Shown here piece after piece: positions 44,675-52,303 of a stretch of DNA of 64,000 bases; position 1 is the stretch's first letter; each line of letters begins with the position of its first letter. Position numbers and translations under genes: made by a program. The notes under the pieces are model-generated. The model did no database searches. It was not told the DNA's origin and saw only the letters and a program-made list of their open reading frames with translations. The stretch is from Pseudomonas fluorescens (GTDB lineage Bacteria; Pseudomonadota; Gammaproteobacteria; Pseudomonadales; Pseudomonadaceae), in the NCBI RefSeq assembly GCF_902498195.1, contig NZ_CABVIY010000004.1, forward strand, positions 186,001 through 250,000, written 5' to 3'.

Positions 44675-46665
44675 GCAGCAACTGCATCAAGTTGCGCGCC
44701 CCGCCAAGGATCGTTGGCCCGGGCCAGCGCCGCCATGGGCGGAGGACTGACGCTGTTGCCGCACATGTGCACCTGCTGGGTCTTGGTGAACGGCTTGCCG
44801 TCGGCTCCGTGGCTGATGATGTAATCGGTGGGGAAGCCTTGAGCCTTGTACAACTCGGCCGGTTGCAGCATCCGCAGGCAGATGTCGACGATGACGTATG
44901 GCGTCCCCTTGATGGTGACGGTGACCAAACCCAAGCGGTCCTTAGTGGTGATCGTTGGCGCTTGCTCATCGGCACCGCTCACGTTCTCGGTGCCGTAGTA
45001 GCTGATCAGGAATGCCGCGACACGCAGGGCGCCTTCCTCATGCTCCGGTGACAGGGTGTACTGGACCAATGTGTGGTGTTCTGCTCCGGCGGTCATTGTT
45101 GGCACGGGCTCATCCATTCCCCGGCCAACGCAGTGTTTCCGAAGTGTCGCGAGATTCGCTGTCACCAGCTGTTGCTGGCTGCCGGTGTTAGTCACCGTGG
45201 TCATGGGGTCTTCGATGCTCTTGGCCGCCGTGGTGCAAAAACCTCCATTCATTTGGGCCATGAATGCTGTGGCCACGCCGTATTTTCCGCCCGAGGCCAT
45301 TATTGTTCCCAGTGGCTGGGCAAGGTCGGCGCTGTGCGGAGCAGATCCGGGCTTATCACCGTTGCCAAGCTGGACAAGGGACGCAGCGGCCATCGAGTGG
45401 CCGCCGCTTGCTGTCACCGTGCCGAGTGGATCTGCCGCTGACCTGCTTCCATCTCCCCAGCGCTGTACGCCGCCCGGCTTTCCTTCGCCGTGTGCGGCGG
45501 TGACCATCACCGGACTGATCAGCGTCAGCTCGCCGCGATTCGCGCAGGTTACCGTCGGCAGCGGGGCGCGTGGATCATTGATGCGGTCACTGCCCTGGTG
45601 CGTGGCTGGTGCGATGATTGGGCTCGCCATGGCGAACGATCCGCCTCGCGGCCAAGAGGTCACGGTGCGCAACGGCTCGTTGGCTGACTGGACGCTTTCC
45701 CCAGACCAGTTCGCGATCGGTACGATGAAGGGTTCAGCGGCATCAATGACAAACTTCTTCATGCCCTTAGCGATACGGCGTAGCGTCGCATCCGCAAGAG
45801 GCTTGGCCCGACTAAAGATGCTTTTGGTCGGCTCCGTCCAGTCGATGCACTCGGCGGCGGTGCGCCACTTCTTCTGGCCCTTGGCTGGGTTCTTGGCGTG
45901 GGTCGGTTCCGGCCACACGATTGGCTGACCATCGCAACGGGCGATCATGAACAAGCGCTCCCGGCTGGTCGGTGCACCGTAGTCGCAAGCCTTCAGCACC
46001 CGCCACTCAACGACGTAGCCCAGGTGCTGCAGATCGGCGACGAAAACAGCCCAGGTATGCCCACGGCGTTTCGGATCGGGTACCAGGAACTGGTTGTTCA
46101 CCGGAACAACCTCGCCCTGGTCGGCGATGCGGTTGATCAAGCTCTTTGGCTTGGTCGGATGTGGCACCAGGTCGAGAGTTACCACGCGGCCGGTGGCCTT
46201 GCAGCGCTTCGCGATCAGCGGCCCCCACTGGAGGATCTGTTTCACGTTTTCCAGGCTGATGACGCGAGGCTTCTTCTTGCCAGCCCACTTCAGGCCGATC
46301 CACGACAGGTTGCGGATCTCGCGTTTGCGCGGCTGGCCGCCGGCGGCCTGGCTGTGGTGTGTGCAGTCCGGCGACATGTGGAACCAGCCCACGGCCTTGC
46401 CTTCACACTCCGTATCGGGATCACCTTCGAATACATCGGTGGTGAAATGCACGGCGCCCGGGTGATTCATAGTGTGCATGCTGATTGCCTGAGGGCTGTG
46501 GTTTTTCGCCACGTTCACAGCGCGACCCAGGCCCATTTCCAGCCCGGTACCGGCGCCGCCGCCACCACAGAAGAAGTCGACAACGATCTCATCGTCCTGA
46601 GTGCTGAAGCCGAGTCCGTATTGAGTTTTGAAATCGAAGGGGTGTTTCTTCTGGTGTGCTGACAT
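44671..46665 (-). CDS. Phage C5-cytosine DNA methyltransferase with a repeat-rich recognition region
   Basis: The 664-residue protein has motif I VDFFCGGGGAGTG (29-41), a catalytic Cys at 101 in SPDC where PPC is usual, ENV at 139-141, and a C-terminal GNSVSPP motif X. Between about 331 and 575 lie seven units with a PLxTVT core (331, 368, 413, 451, 487, 520, 569), spaced 33-49 residues, in the target-recognition part. It methylates cytosine, probably to hide phage DNA from host nucleases; no partner restriction gene is near. Confidence 0.9.
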   Translation of the reverse strand: MSAHQKKHPFDFKTQYGLGFSTQDDEIVVDFFCGGGGAGTGLEMGLGRAVNVAKNHSPQAISMHTMNHPGAVHFTTDVFEGDPDTECEGKAVGWFHMSPDCTHHSQAAGGQPRKREIRNLSWIGLKWAGKKKPRVISLENVKQILQWGPLIAKRCKATGRVVTLDLVPHPTKPKSLINRIADQGEVVPVNNQFLVPDPKRRGHTWAVFVADLQHLGYVVEWRVLKACDYGAPTSRERLFMIARCDGQPIVWPEPTHAKNPAKGQKKWRTAAECIDWTEPTKSIFSRAKPLADATLRRIAKGMKKFVIDAAEPFIVPIANWSGESVQSANEPLRTVTSWPRGGSFAMASPIIAPATHQGSDRINDPRAPLPTVTCANRGELTLISPVMVTAAHGEGKPGGVQRWGDGSRSAADPLGTVTASGGHSMAAASLVQLGNGDKPGSAPHSADLAQPLGTIMASGGKYGVATAFMAQMNGGFCTTAAKSIEDPMTTVTNTGSQQQLVTANLATLRKHCVGRGMDEPVPTMTAGAEHHTLVQYTLSPEHEEGALRVAAFLISYYGTENVSGADEQAPTITTKDRLGLVTVTIKGTPYVIVDICLRMLQPAELYKAQGFPTDYIISHGADGKPFTKTQQVHMCGNSVSPPPMAALARANDPWRGAQLDAVAA

Positions 46666-46715
46666 AAGTAGTCCTCGTCGGGCTATAGTCGCCTGATCGA
46701 AAAAGGAGCTCGTTA

Positions 46716-47405
46716 ATGGAAAAGGCTATAGAGAAAGAGGTAGGTAGGTGGGGGCTTGTGTTCGTAGGCGCAGCGGTGTTTATTACAATGCTTTGTCTAG
46801 CGCTGTATTTACTGAGTATCTCAAAGTTGTCGGGCGCGGAGTTTGTCTCGTTCGTCATTGCCTTCGCAATAATCTCCGCAGTTGTTGGGTTTGCGCCAGA
46901 AGTTCAAGAGTTTTCTGTCGCAGGTAATGTTGTTAAATTAAAAGAAATGAAGCTAGAAGTTATAAATGCGGTTAAAAGTCTTGAGTTTACGAGGGTGGAA
47001 CTTTTGCGTAGTAGTCTGCGGAAACTGATCGTCAGTGGAATTGTCGGCGATCATTCCACAGGGGAGAGAAATCTAGAGTTTTGGAGCGTCATCTCCTTGG
47101 CAAAGCAATCAAACTCACTTCCCTCCTTGAAATCAGAGATTCTCTTATGCGTCGATCATTACCTGGTTTTTGAGAAATACAGGTTGCCTTGGTTCACACC
47201 TCTACTTGATTTTGATTCTAACAAGGAGAATGTTAACGGGATGTCCATTATTGAGTTTTCGCGCTTGTTGGCTAGGCCAAAAATAGTTGAGGGTTTGAAA
47301 GGCTCAGTAGGCCCGGATAAACTGGACGCTGAAATAGATAAGGTCCTCGGGGAGATGAATAAGCTAGAGGATCTAAGAAAGTTAGTGATCGCTCTTTCTG
47401 ATTAG
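46716..47405 (+). CDS. Two-helix membrane protein with cytoplasmic domain, possible moron
   Basis: The 229-residue product has two membrane helices (residues about 12-32 and 40-60) and a long soluble part of helices (KEMKLEVINAVKSLEFTRVELL). It is AT-richer than its neighbours and uses codons such as TTA, AGA and ATA that they seldom use. It has its own AGGAG site, stands on the opposite strand, and overlaps the neighbour by four bases. These traits fit a lysogeny cargo gene, perhaps for superinfection exclusion. No homologue is recognised. Confidence 0.7.
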   Translation: MEKAIEKEVGRWGLVFVGAAVFITMLCLALYLLSISKLSGAEFVSFVIAFAIISAVVGFAPEVQEFSVAGNVVKLKEMKLEVINAVKSLEFTRVELLRSSLRKLIVSGIVGDHSTGERNLEFWSVISLAKQSNSLPSLKSEILLCVDHYLVFEKYRLPWFTPLLDFDSNKENVNGMSIIEFSRLLARPKIVEGLKGSVGPDKLDAEIDKVLGEMNKLEDLRKLVIALSD

Positions 47406-47731
47406 TGTGTGGTTGAATGGATGCACGCCTCGTTACCTGTCTTTGCGAAAGACTCAAGCTGTCGCGACTGCTTTTCCGTGATAGCGAATTTAGGTCGCGA
47501 CATGGTGATGAACTGGCTTGAGTCTTCGGCGGGTGCGGCGGCCAGATTGATCAGGAGTGTCGACACTGTTTCCTGCCATTCCTCGAAACCGTGCCGCTCG
47601 CCGAGAACATAAAGGGCATCATCCAATGCCTTCGAGACAATCAGCGAGCGCTTCTCGGCGCCGATCCGTTCCAGTAAGGCTTTCTCCTTGGCGCGCTTGT
47701 CCTTCTGCAATTCCGCGTTGCTCTTGGCCAT
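47402..47731 (-). CDS. Basic-start phage protein, unknown function
   Basis: The 109-residue product begins MAKSNAELQKDKRAKEKALLE, a basic helical start often seen in small phage proteins, followed by SKALDDALYVLGERHGFEEWQETVSTLL. The ATG at 47731 gives this start; the frame runs further to 47746. The end converges with the membrane-protein gene. Function unknown. Confidence 0.65.
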   Translation of the reverse strand: MAKSNAELQKDKRAKEKALLERIGAEKRSLIVSKALDDALYVLGERHGFEEWQETVSTLLINLAAAPAEDSSQFITMSRPKFAITEKQSRQLESFAKTGNEACIHSTTH

Positions 47732-47812
47732 GGCCTGCCTCTTCAATTCCGTGGGCCGGTATATCCAGCCATGTCTGTCGTCGGCGCTGGCGCGCCCGGT
47801 TGATCGTTCGTC

Positions 47813-48277
47813 TCACGCTGCGACCTTCACCTGATGCCAAGCGCCGGCGGCGTAAAACAGCTTGGCGGCCTGGGCCTCGTCAAGCGTGATCTCGGCGGGA
47901 ACGGCGATCCATCCAGACGCTACCAGGTGGTTTGGGTTGCAGCTGTCTCGCAGCTCCAGGTAGTAGTGCTCGATGGCATCCGTCAGGCGCTCGACCTTGT
48001 AGATGCCCTCCGGTGAGATCTCCACCGACTTGACGTACTCAACGCCGCGCTCGTCTCGACACATGGCGCTGATGTAGATCGTCCAGCGGTAGGAGAAATC
48101 GAACAGCGCGTTGGCAATGGCAAGGCTCCGGATCTGCCGGCAGTTCTTCCAGTTCGCCATGATCTGCGCCCTACTGGGGTCGATGTTCACCACGGCGACG
48201 TGGTTGGTGCTTAGCAACGCCCGGCAACTGCGTTCGGCCCGGGCGAAACCGTTGTTAGGCTTTCGTTTCGATTTCAT
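47813..48277 (-). CDS. Phage protein of 154 residues, unknown function
   Basis: Basic start (MKSKRKPNNGFARAERSCR) followed by a mixed domain with IRSLAIANALFDFSYRWTIYISAMCRDE and EHYYLELRDSCNPNHLVASGW. It overlaps the upstream gene by four bases in an ATGA junction. No known domain. It is in the left early cluster with recombination genes. Confidence 0.65.
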   Translation of the reverse strand: MKSKRKPNNGFARAERSCRALLSTNHVAVVNIDPSRAQIMANWKNCRQIRSLAIANALFDFSYRWTIYISAMCRDERGVEYVKSVEISPEGIYKVERLTDAIEHYYLELRDSCNPNHLVASGWIAVPAEITLDEAQAAKLFYAAGAWHQVKVAA

Positions 48278-48516
48278 AGCGACTCCGCCATTCGCCGGAG
48301 CGCGATCCGCTCCGCATGGGGCACGGAAAGGCGACGACGCTTGAGGATGGTGTCCGGGTCTATTGTCTCGGATCGCTTTGCCGGATTTGGATTGATAGGC
48401 GCGGGCTCTGCTCGGGTGAATCGCCCGCCGGCGGCCATATGCATTTCGACCTGGCTGGAAAGCTCCAGCGCTTTTTCGCGCCGGAACTCAATGTCGTATT
48501 TCAGGTTGCTGATCAT
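48274..48516 (-). CDS. Small phage protein, unknown function
   Basis: The 80-residue product has an amphipathic helical start (YDIEFRREKALELSSQVEMHMAAGG), a Pro-rich middle and a basic end (LKRRRLSVPHAERIALRRM). It is coupled by four-base overlaps to genes on both sides. Confidence 0.65.
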   Translation of the reverse strand: MISNLKYDIEFRREKALELSSQVEMHMAAGGRFTRAEPAPINPNPAKRSETIDPDTILKRRRLSVPHAERIALRRMAESL

Positions 48517-50150
48517 GCGGCCACCTTGACCAGCCTCACGCCGGCCATGCTGAAGTTTTGGCCTTGATCAGCAACCATCGCATCGAGCGCTTCCCAGTTG
48601 ACGGTCAGCACAGAGATAGGGGCTTGCCCATAAGCAACGGCTTTGACCAGGTTTTCCAGATCGAAAACCTCGGCCTGGAGATTTACTGGCTGCTGTACCG
48701 GCGCTGCGACTGGCTTCGAGGCCGATGCCGCAACCGGTGCAGCTCGAACTGGCGCAGGCGTCAAGACCGGCGTAGGTGCAGCAACAGGCTCAACCACCAG
48801 TTGCGCCTTGGCTTCATTCTCGATCCGCTGCAGCTCTTCCTTCCGGATCTGCTCGCGCTGGGCTTCGGCTTTCTCTTCCTCGGCTTTCTCGTGCTCTGAA
48901 ATACGAACCTTGATCAAGGCGACCAGGTCGTCATTGGCTTTCATGACCAGTTGCTGAGCGTCGACAAACAGGAATGCATGATCGGCGGCGAGGGTGCGCA
49001 GGCTTTCCAGGTTGAGGCGAATTGCGTCGGCTGTCTGGCTAGCGTCGATCTTCGCCCTGGCCAATTCGGTATCAACCGAATCTTGAAGGCTGGCAATGGT
49101 GCGCTTGTTCTTCATGGCGCCGGCAAAGTCGGCATGTACGTTCGGCAGAACAACTTTACCCAGTGTCTTGTTGATCGTAGCAACATGATCCGCGAGTGAC
49201 TGCTCGGCTTTCTGCTTGATGTTGGTCTTCACCAGCAGTTCTTGAGCCTTGACCAACTTGTCAACCTTCAGGCGAGTTTCTCGAGCGTGCTTGCTGATCC
49301 GATCCAGCGAGCTGAACAGCTCGTCGATGGTCTGGGTTTGCGCGAGGGCCTGTTTTTTCGCGGCGGTGACCGCATCCTCAACATCGCCGCACCACTTAAC
49401 GGCCTTCTTGGCGTCCGCGAAGTCCTGATCGGTGGTCAGTTCGGTTTTCACCGAGTCGATGACCGCCAGCGCCGACTGCTCGAACACCTTCAGGTTACTG
49501 GCGGTAACCATGCCGGTCAGCTCGATACGCAGCGCTGGAAGCTCGTCTGGCGCCTTGCCGACAACGATAGATGGGGTGTCCGCCACTTCGTGGCCGGTAA
49601 GATCTGCCTCAAACTGCTTCCAGCCTTCAACCAGTTGCTCGGCACGGCCGGCGACTGGGCGGTATTCCATGCTGACGAAATTCGCAGCGGTGCCGTCGGA
49701 ACAAACGAAGATCACGCGCTCGGCGCCGCTCACCAGCAGCTGCTGCTCAAGCTGCCAGTAATAGTGCGGGCCCAAGTCCTCTGCGCGCACCTGGGCAACC
49801 AGCGATTCATTCCATAGCTTGTGCTCGAACAGTGTCTCGCCGAGCATCGTCGCGCCGTCCATCGAGGCGAGCAGATTGCCGGATGTGCCGACAACTGGGT
49901 ACAGCTCTTCGCCGATCATCACTTCAACCAGCGGGCGGGCCAGCGCTTCAGTTGCGTGACCCTTGTCGAAGATGAACTGCTGTGAAGGTGTCACGTCCGG
50001 CGCAATGCCGGTTTTCTTCAGCGTCAGCAGTTCGGTACGGGTCTGATACTTCGACGCCCCCATCATTGCCGGCGCTTCTGATGCGGTGAAGTGCTGGGCC
50101 CGCAGCGCGTGCCACTCAGGGCTTCCTTGAGCCACGTTATGAATCTTCAT
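48513..50150 (-). CDS. YqaJ-family recombination exonuclease with long C-terminal extension
   Basis: The 545-residue protein starts with the YqaJ/lambda-exonuclease nuclease fold: SPEWHALRAQHFTASEAPAMMG, then FDKGHATEALARP, LLASMDGAT and EHKLW (the Glu-x-Lys metal motif). It then has a coiled-coil middle (residues about 230-460 with EKAEEEKAEAQREQ) and a Pro/Ala linker. It should resect DNA ends so that RecT, encoded next, can anneal strands. The ATG at 50150 follows AAGGAG and overlaps the RecT stop. The extension makes it longer than lambda Exo. Confidence 0.85.
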   Translation of the reverse strand: MKIHNVAQGSPEWHALRAQHFTASEAPAMMGASKYQTRTELLTLKKTGIAPDVTPSQQFIFDKGHATEALARPLVEVMIGEELYPVVGTSGNLLASMDGATMLGETLFEHKLWNESLVAQVRAEDLGPHYYWQLEQQLLVSGAERVIFVCSDGTAANFVSMEYRPVAGRAEQLVEGWKQFEADLTGHEVADTPSIVVGKAPDELPALRIELTGMVTASNLKVFEQSALAVIDSVKTELTTDQDFADAKKAVKWCGDVEDAVTAAKKQALAQTQTIDELFSSLDRISKHARETRLKVDKLVKAQELLVKTNIKQKAEQSLADHVATINKTLGKVVLPNVHADFAGAMKNKRTIASLQDSVDTELARAKIDASQTADAIRLNLESLRTLAADHAFLFVDAQQLVMKANDDLVALIKVRISEHEKAEEEKAEAQREQIRKEELQRIENEAKAQLVVEPVAAPTPVLTPAPVRAAPVAASASKPVAAPVQQPVNLQAEVFDLENLVKAVAYGQAPISVLTVNWEALDAMVADQGQNFSMAGVRLVKVAA

Positions 50151-50902
50151 GCTGCGTCTCCTTCGAGAGCCTTGAGGTTGGTGATGGTTTCGATCTGCGC
50201 TTGGCTCAGCGTGTACTTGCTGCTGATGGTCGAGATCAGGTGTTCCGGGCTGGTGCGGCCCGAGTCGATCAGAGGCTGCCATTTGATGATGTTCTCGGTC
50301 AGGAGCTCGTCTGGATAATTCGGCAGAGTCGCTGGAGCCTCGATCTTAGAAACGCTGGCGAGCGGCTGGCTGTTGTCCCGCTCTTTCGGCATGTCCTGCA
50401 GCTCTTCCGCTACCGGCATACCGCGCAGCACGTCAGGGAACACGTCTCGCAGGGCGAAGGCCCGGGCGCGCATCTGGCGCATACGCTTAGGATGCTGGGT
50501 CCAGGGTCCGGCCTTGCCAACGAGACCGGCCGTCTTCGCGTCATCCATCGTGTAGATGCGAACCTGCTCGTTCTCGCCGCGGCGTTTCACTCGGCAAGTG
50601 GCGGTGTGGCCGTCGTCTTCCTCGTACACGTATTCGCAAAGAGGGGAGCCGCGCACGAGGGCAATGACTGCATCACCCCAGAGCGCCGGGCGACCGTTAA
50701 TGACCGCGATGTTCTGCATCGCTTGTAGTGGCTGCAGGCCCAACTCCAAACCCCACTGGATTGCGACGAGGATATTGCCGGGGTTGCCGAGAAACTCTTT
50801 CGGCACGATCGTCGACTTGGCCAGGATGTCGGCAAAGGCCATTGCCTCGGTGAGTGACGACGGCGTCAGGCTGAAACTTTGCTTTGTGGTTAATTCGGAC
50901 AC
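50147..50902 (-). CDS. recT: RecT-family single-strand annealing protein
   Basis: The 251-residue product has the RecT core: DILAKSTIVPKEFLGNPGNILVAIQWGLELGLQPLQAMQNIAVINGRP, then AGPWTQHPKRMRQMRARAFALRDVFPD. It anneals complementary single strands and partners the YqaJ exonuclease. The likely start is GTG 50902 (VSELTTKQ), eight bases after AAGGA; a GTG at 50926 lacks a site. It overlaps the exonuclease gene by four bases. Confidence 0.88.
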   Translation of the reverse strand: MSELTTKQSFSLTPSSLTEAMAFADILAKSTIVPKEFLGNPGNILVAIQWGLELGLQPLQAMQNIAVINGRPALWGDAVIALVRGSPLCEYVYEEDDGHTATCRVKRRGENEQVRIYTMDDAKTAGLVGKAGPWTQHPKRMRQMRARAFALRDVFPDVLRGMPVAEELQDMPKERDNSQPLASVSKIEAPATLPNYPDELLTENIIKWQPLIDSGRTSPEHLISTISSKYTLSQAQIETITNLKALEGDAA

Positions 50903-50946
50903 GACAGAATCCTTGCCGCGATGCACGCAGCGTTTGAAGTGATGGG

Positions 50947-51063
50947 TTATTGGGTGAGCTGGGCGCAGTAAGAGCTGGCCAGCATGACGAAGGCGGTACC
51001 GAGAAGGACGATTGCCGAGCCGCGCCAGACGTAGATTCTGCGAGCTCGTTGGTAGGGGGTCAT
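50947..51063 (-). CDS. 38-residue membrane mini-protein
   Basis: The short frame starts MTPYQRARRIYVWRGSAIV and continues with a hydrophobic run (LLGTAFVMLAS). It has a basic start and one membrane helix. Its ATG overlaps the TGA of the 56-residue gene upstream (CCATGACC), showing coupling. It ends just before the RecT gene region. Function unknown. Confidence 0.5.
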   Translation of the reverse strand: MTPYQRARRIYVWRGSAIVLLGTAFVMLASSYCAQLTQ

Positions 51064-51230
51064 GGCCGTGGCCTCACGCCAATTCGCCCGGTCTTGATGG
51101 CCGCCACAAGCTTCGGCGGCAGGGCAGAGACTGGAAGTTCGCGAGGGAGGCCAGCGCCTACAATTGCCAAGCTGCGCTCGATCTCGTCGAGTTGTTCATC
51201 GATCAGCGATTTAACCGGTGCGGTACTCAT
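51060..51230 (-). CDS. 56-residue phage protein, unknown function
   Basis: The frame begins MSTAPVKSLIDEQLDEIERS and ends GVRPRP. GGGAG precedes the ATG by five bases. It overlaps the genes on either side by four bases, so it is one of a chain. It is hydrophilic, with an amphipathic helix at the start. Confidence 0.6.
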   Translation of the reverse strand: MSTAPVKSLIDEQLDEIERSLAIVGAGLPRELPVSALPPKLVAAIKTGRIGVRPRP

Positions 51231-51418
51231 GGCAACTCCCTGGGCTGCTGGCAGTGCTTGAGCAGGCGCTTGCAGTAGTGGCTGAATTCTTCGAGGGTGA
51301 TCAACTGATCGACCATCAAGTTGGTGATGATCTGCTGCACCAGAAGACTGCTTCCCTGTGGGGTGTCTGGATGCTCAAGGCTCGCCAGGGCCTCGTCGAT
51401 GAGGATGTACGGGCTCAC
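51227..51418 (-). CDS. 63-residue phage protein with GTG start
   Basis: The product starts (GTG) MSPYILIDEALASLEHPDTPQ and has ITLEEFSHYCKRLLKHC. The GTG overlaps the stop of the upstream gene (GTGA) and its stop overlaps the next start (ATGA). Helical and hydrophilic; no family is recognised. Confidence 0.6.
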   Translation of the reverse strand: MSPYILIDEALASLEHPDTPQGSSLLVQQIITNLMVDQLITLEEFSHYCKRLLKHCQQPRELP

Positions 51419-51837
51419 AGTTCGTCGTCCTCGGCCTGGGCGATCAGTGCGTCATCTGCGAGAGGCTGCAGCAATCCCTCGGCAATTTCGCCAAGCTTGC
51501 CCAGCGGGTGGTCGCTGTTGCCCAGGAGCTCGGCTATAGCCGTCTTATCGACGTGGCCGCGCGCCGCGGAGATAACCAGGGTCCCGAGCGCCGGCGTATC
51601 GACCTCGCTGTCGGCAAGGCGGTTGTTAACATGCTCATCGACCGCTACGACGAACTGCTCACCGGTAACCCCCTGCGGAGGGCGCATACGGCGCTGGAAT
51701 GACACGCCGCCGCCACGTAACAACTCTTCAGCAGCGGTGTAGAGCCAATCAGCCCTGGCGTTGTCCTGCGGGCTCTCGCTCACTGGAGGAGGCTGGCGGC
51801 TTTCAAGTTTCAACTGAGCAAGCTGTAAAGCGTTCAT
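51415..51837 (-). CDS. Phage protein of 140 residues, unknown function
   Basis: Starts MNALQLAQLKLESRQPPPV after GGAGG (five-base spacing); the frame also opens at GTG 51849. The middle has ADWLYTAAEELLRGGGVSFQRRMRPPQ and an Ala-rich helical end (ALGTLVISAARGHVDKTAIAELLGN). It is the first gene of the run leading to the RecT gene. Unknown function. Confidence 0.65.
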   Translation of the reverse strand: MNALQLAQLKLESRQPPPVSESPQDNARADWLYTAAEELLRGGGVSFQRRMRPPQGVTGEQFVVAVDEHVNNRLADSEVDTPALGTLVISAARGHVDKTAIAELLGNSDHPLGKLGEIAEGLLQPLADDALIAQAEDDEL

Positions 51838-52037
51838 GTTCGCCTCCACAGTGGCGAGGGGTTTTAACGGTTGACCGTGGCCTGTTCGGCGCGATCCATT
51901 TAGGTGTCATTCGGACAAAACTCGGCTGCACTCATCCATTCCGCTGGTTGCCGTTGGGCGCGGAGGGGAGTGCATGCGAGCTTTGTCGGTGGGGAAGGTT
52001 GATGCAGGGGGCCGCGTTGCGCGGTGCAGAATTCGTC

Positions 52038-52225
52038 CGCATCGGGGTGTGATCTGGCCGGGTGCGATACCGGCATCCATGGGTAGGCTTGAACCACCGA
52101 CGCGCCCTCGCGAGGCCGCTCTACCAACTGAGCTACATGGTCACGCTCTGGTCACCCGGCCTAGGAACCCGGTCACCCATCACGCTTAGCGCATCGCCTG
52201 CGCATTCAGATCACACCCCGATGCG
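52038..52225. repeat. 19-bp inverted repeat enclosing a tRNA-like element
   Basis: CGCATCGGGGTGTGATCTG (52038-52056) and its exact complement (52207-52225) face each other about 150 bases apart. The space contains the tRNA-like sequence at 52071-52142. The bounded unit of 188 bases has no ORF of its own. It fills most of the gap 51838-52303. Confidence 0.75.
52071..52142 (-). other. tRNA-like element with a shrunken anticodon arm
   Basis: Read on the minus strand, this has a D arm TAGCTCAGTTGGTAGAGC, a T arm GGTGG-TTCAAGC-CTACC and an acceptor stem GACCATG / CATGGAT (one mismatch, one G-U), ending GCCG rather than CCA. Between D and T arms there are only 19 bases where 23 are usual, and no U33-type anticodon loop can be drawn; GCCTCGCGAGGGC folds instead. 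It looks like a decayed tRNA or a tRNA mimic. Confidence 0.6.
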
Positions 52226-52303
52226 CTCTCATAGAGAGGATCGGGCAGTTAGCGACAGGCTGTCGTGGCGCTGATTGACCTTGCTCGTCCGAAGAGGGGA
52301 ATG

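Noticed and set aside
44671..46665. The repeats in the methyltransferase as a possible CRISPR or nucleotide repeat
   Set aside because: The repeat is at the protein level, spaced 33-49 residues with variable DNA; there are no uniform direct repeats with spacers. No CRISPR array was seen in the window.
52071..52142. The tRNA-like element as a normal functional tRNA
   Set aside because: Too short between the D and T arms, no usable anticodon loop and no CCA end.
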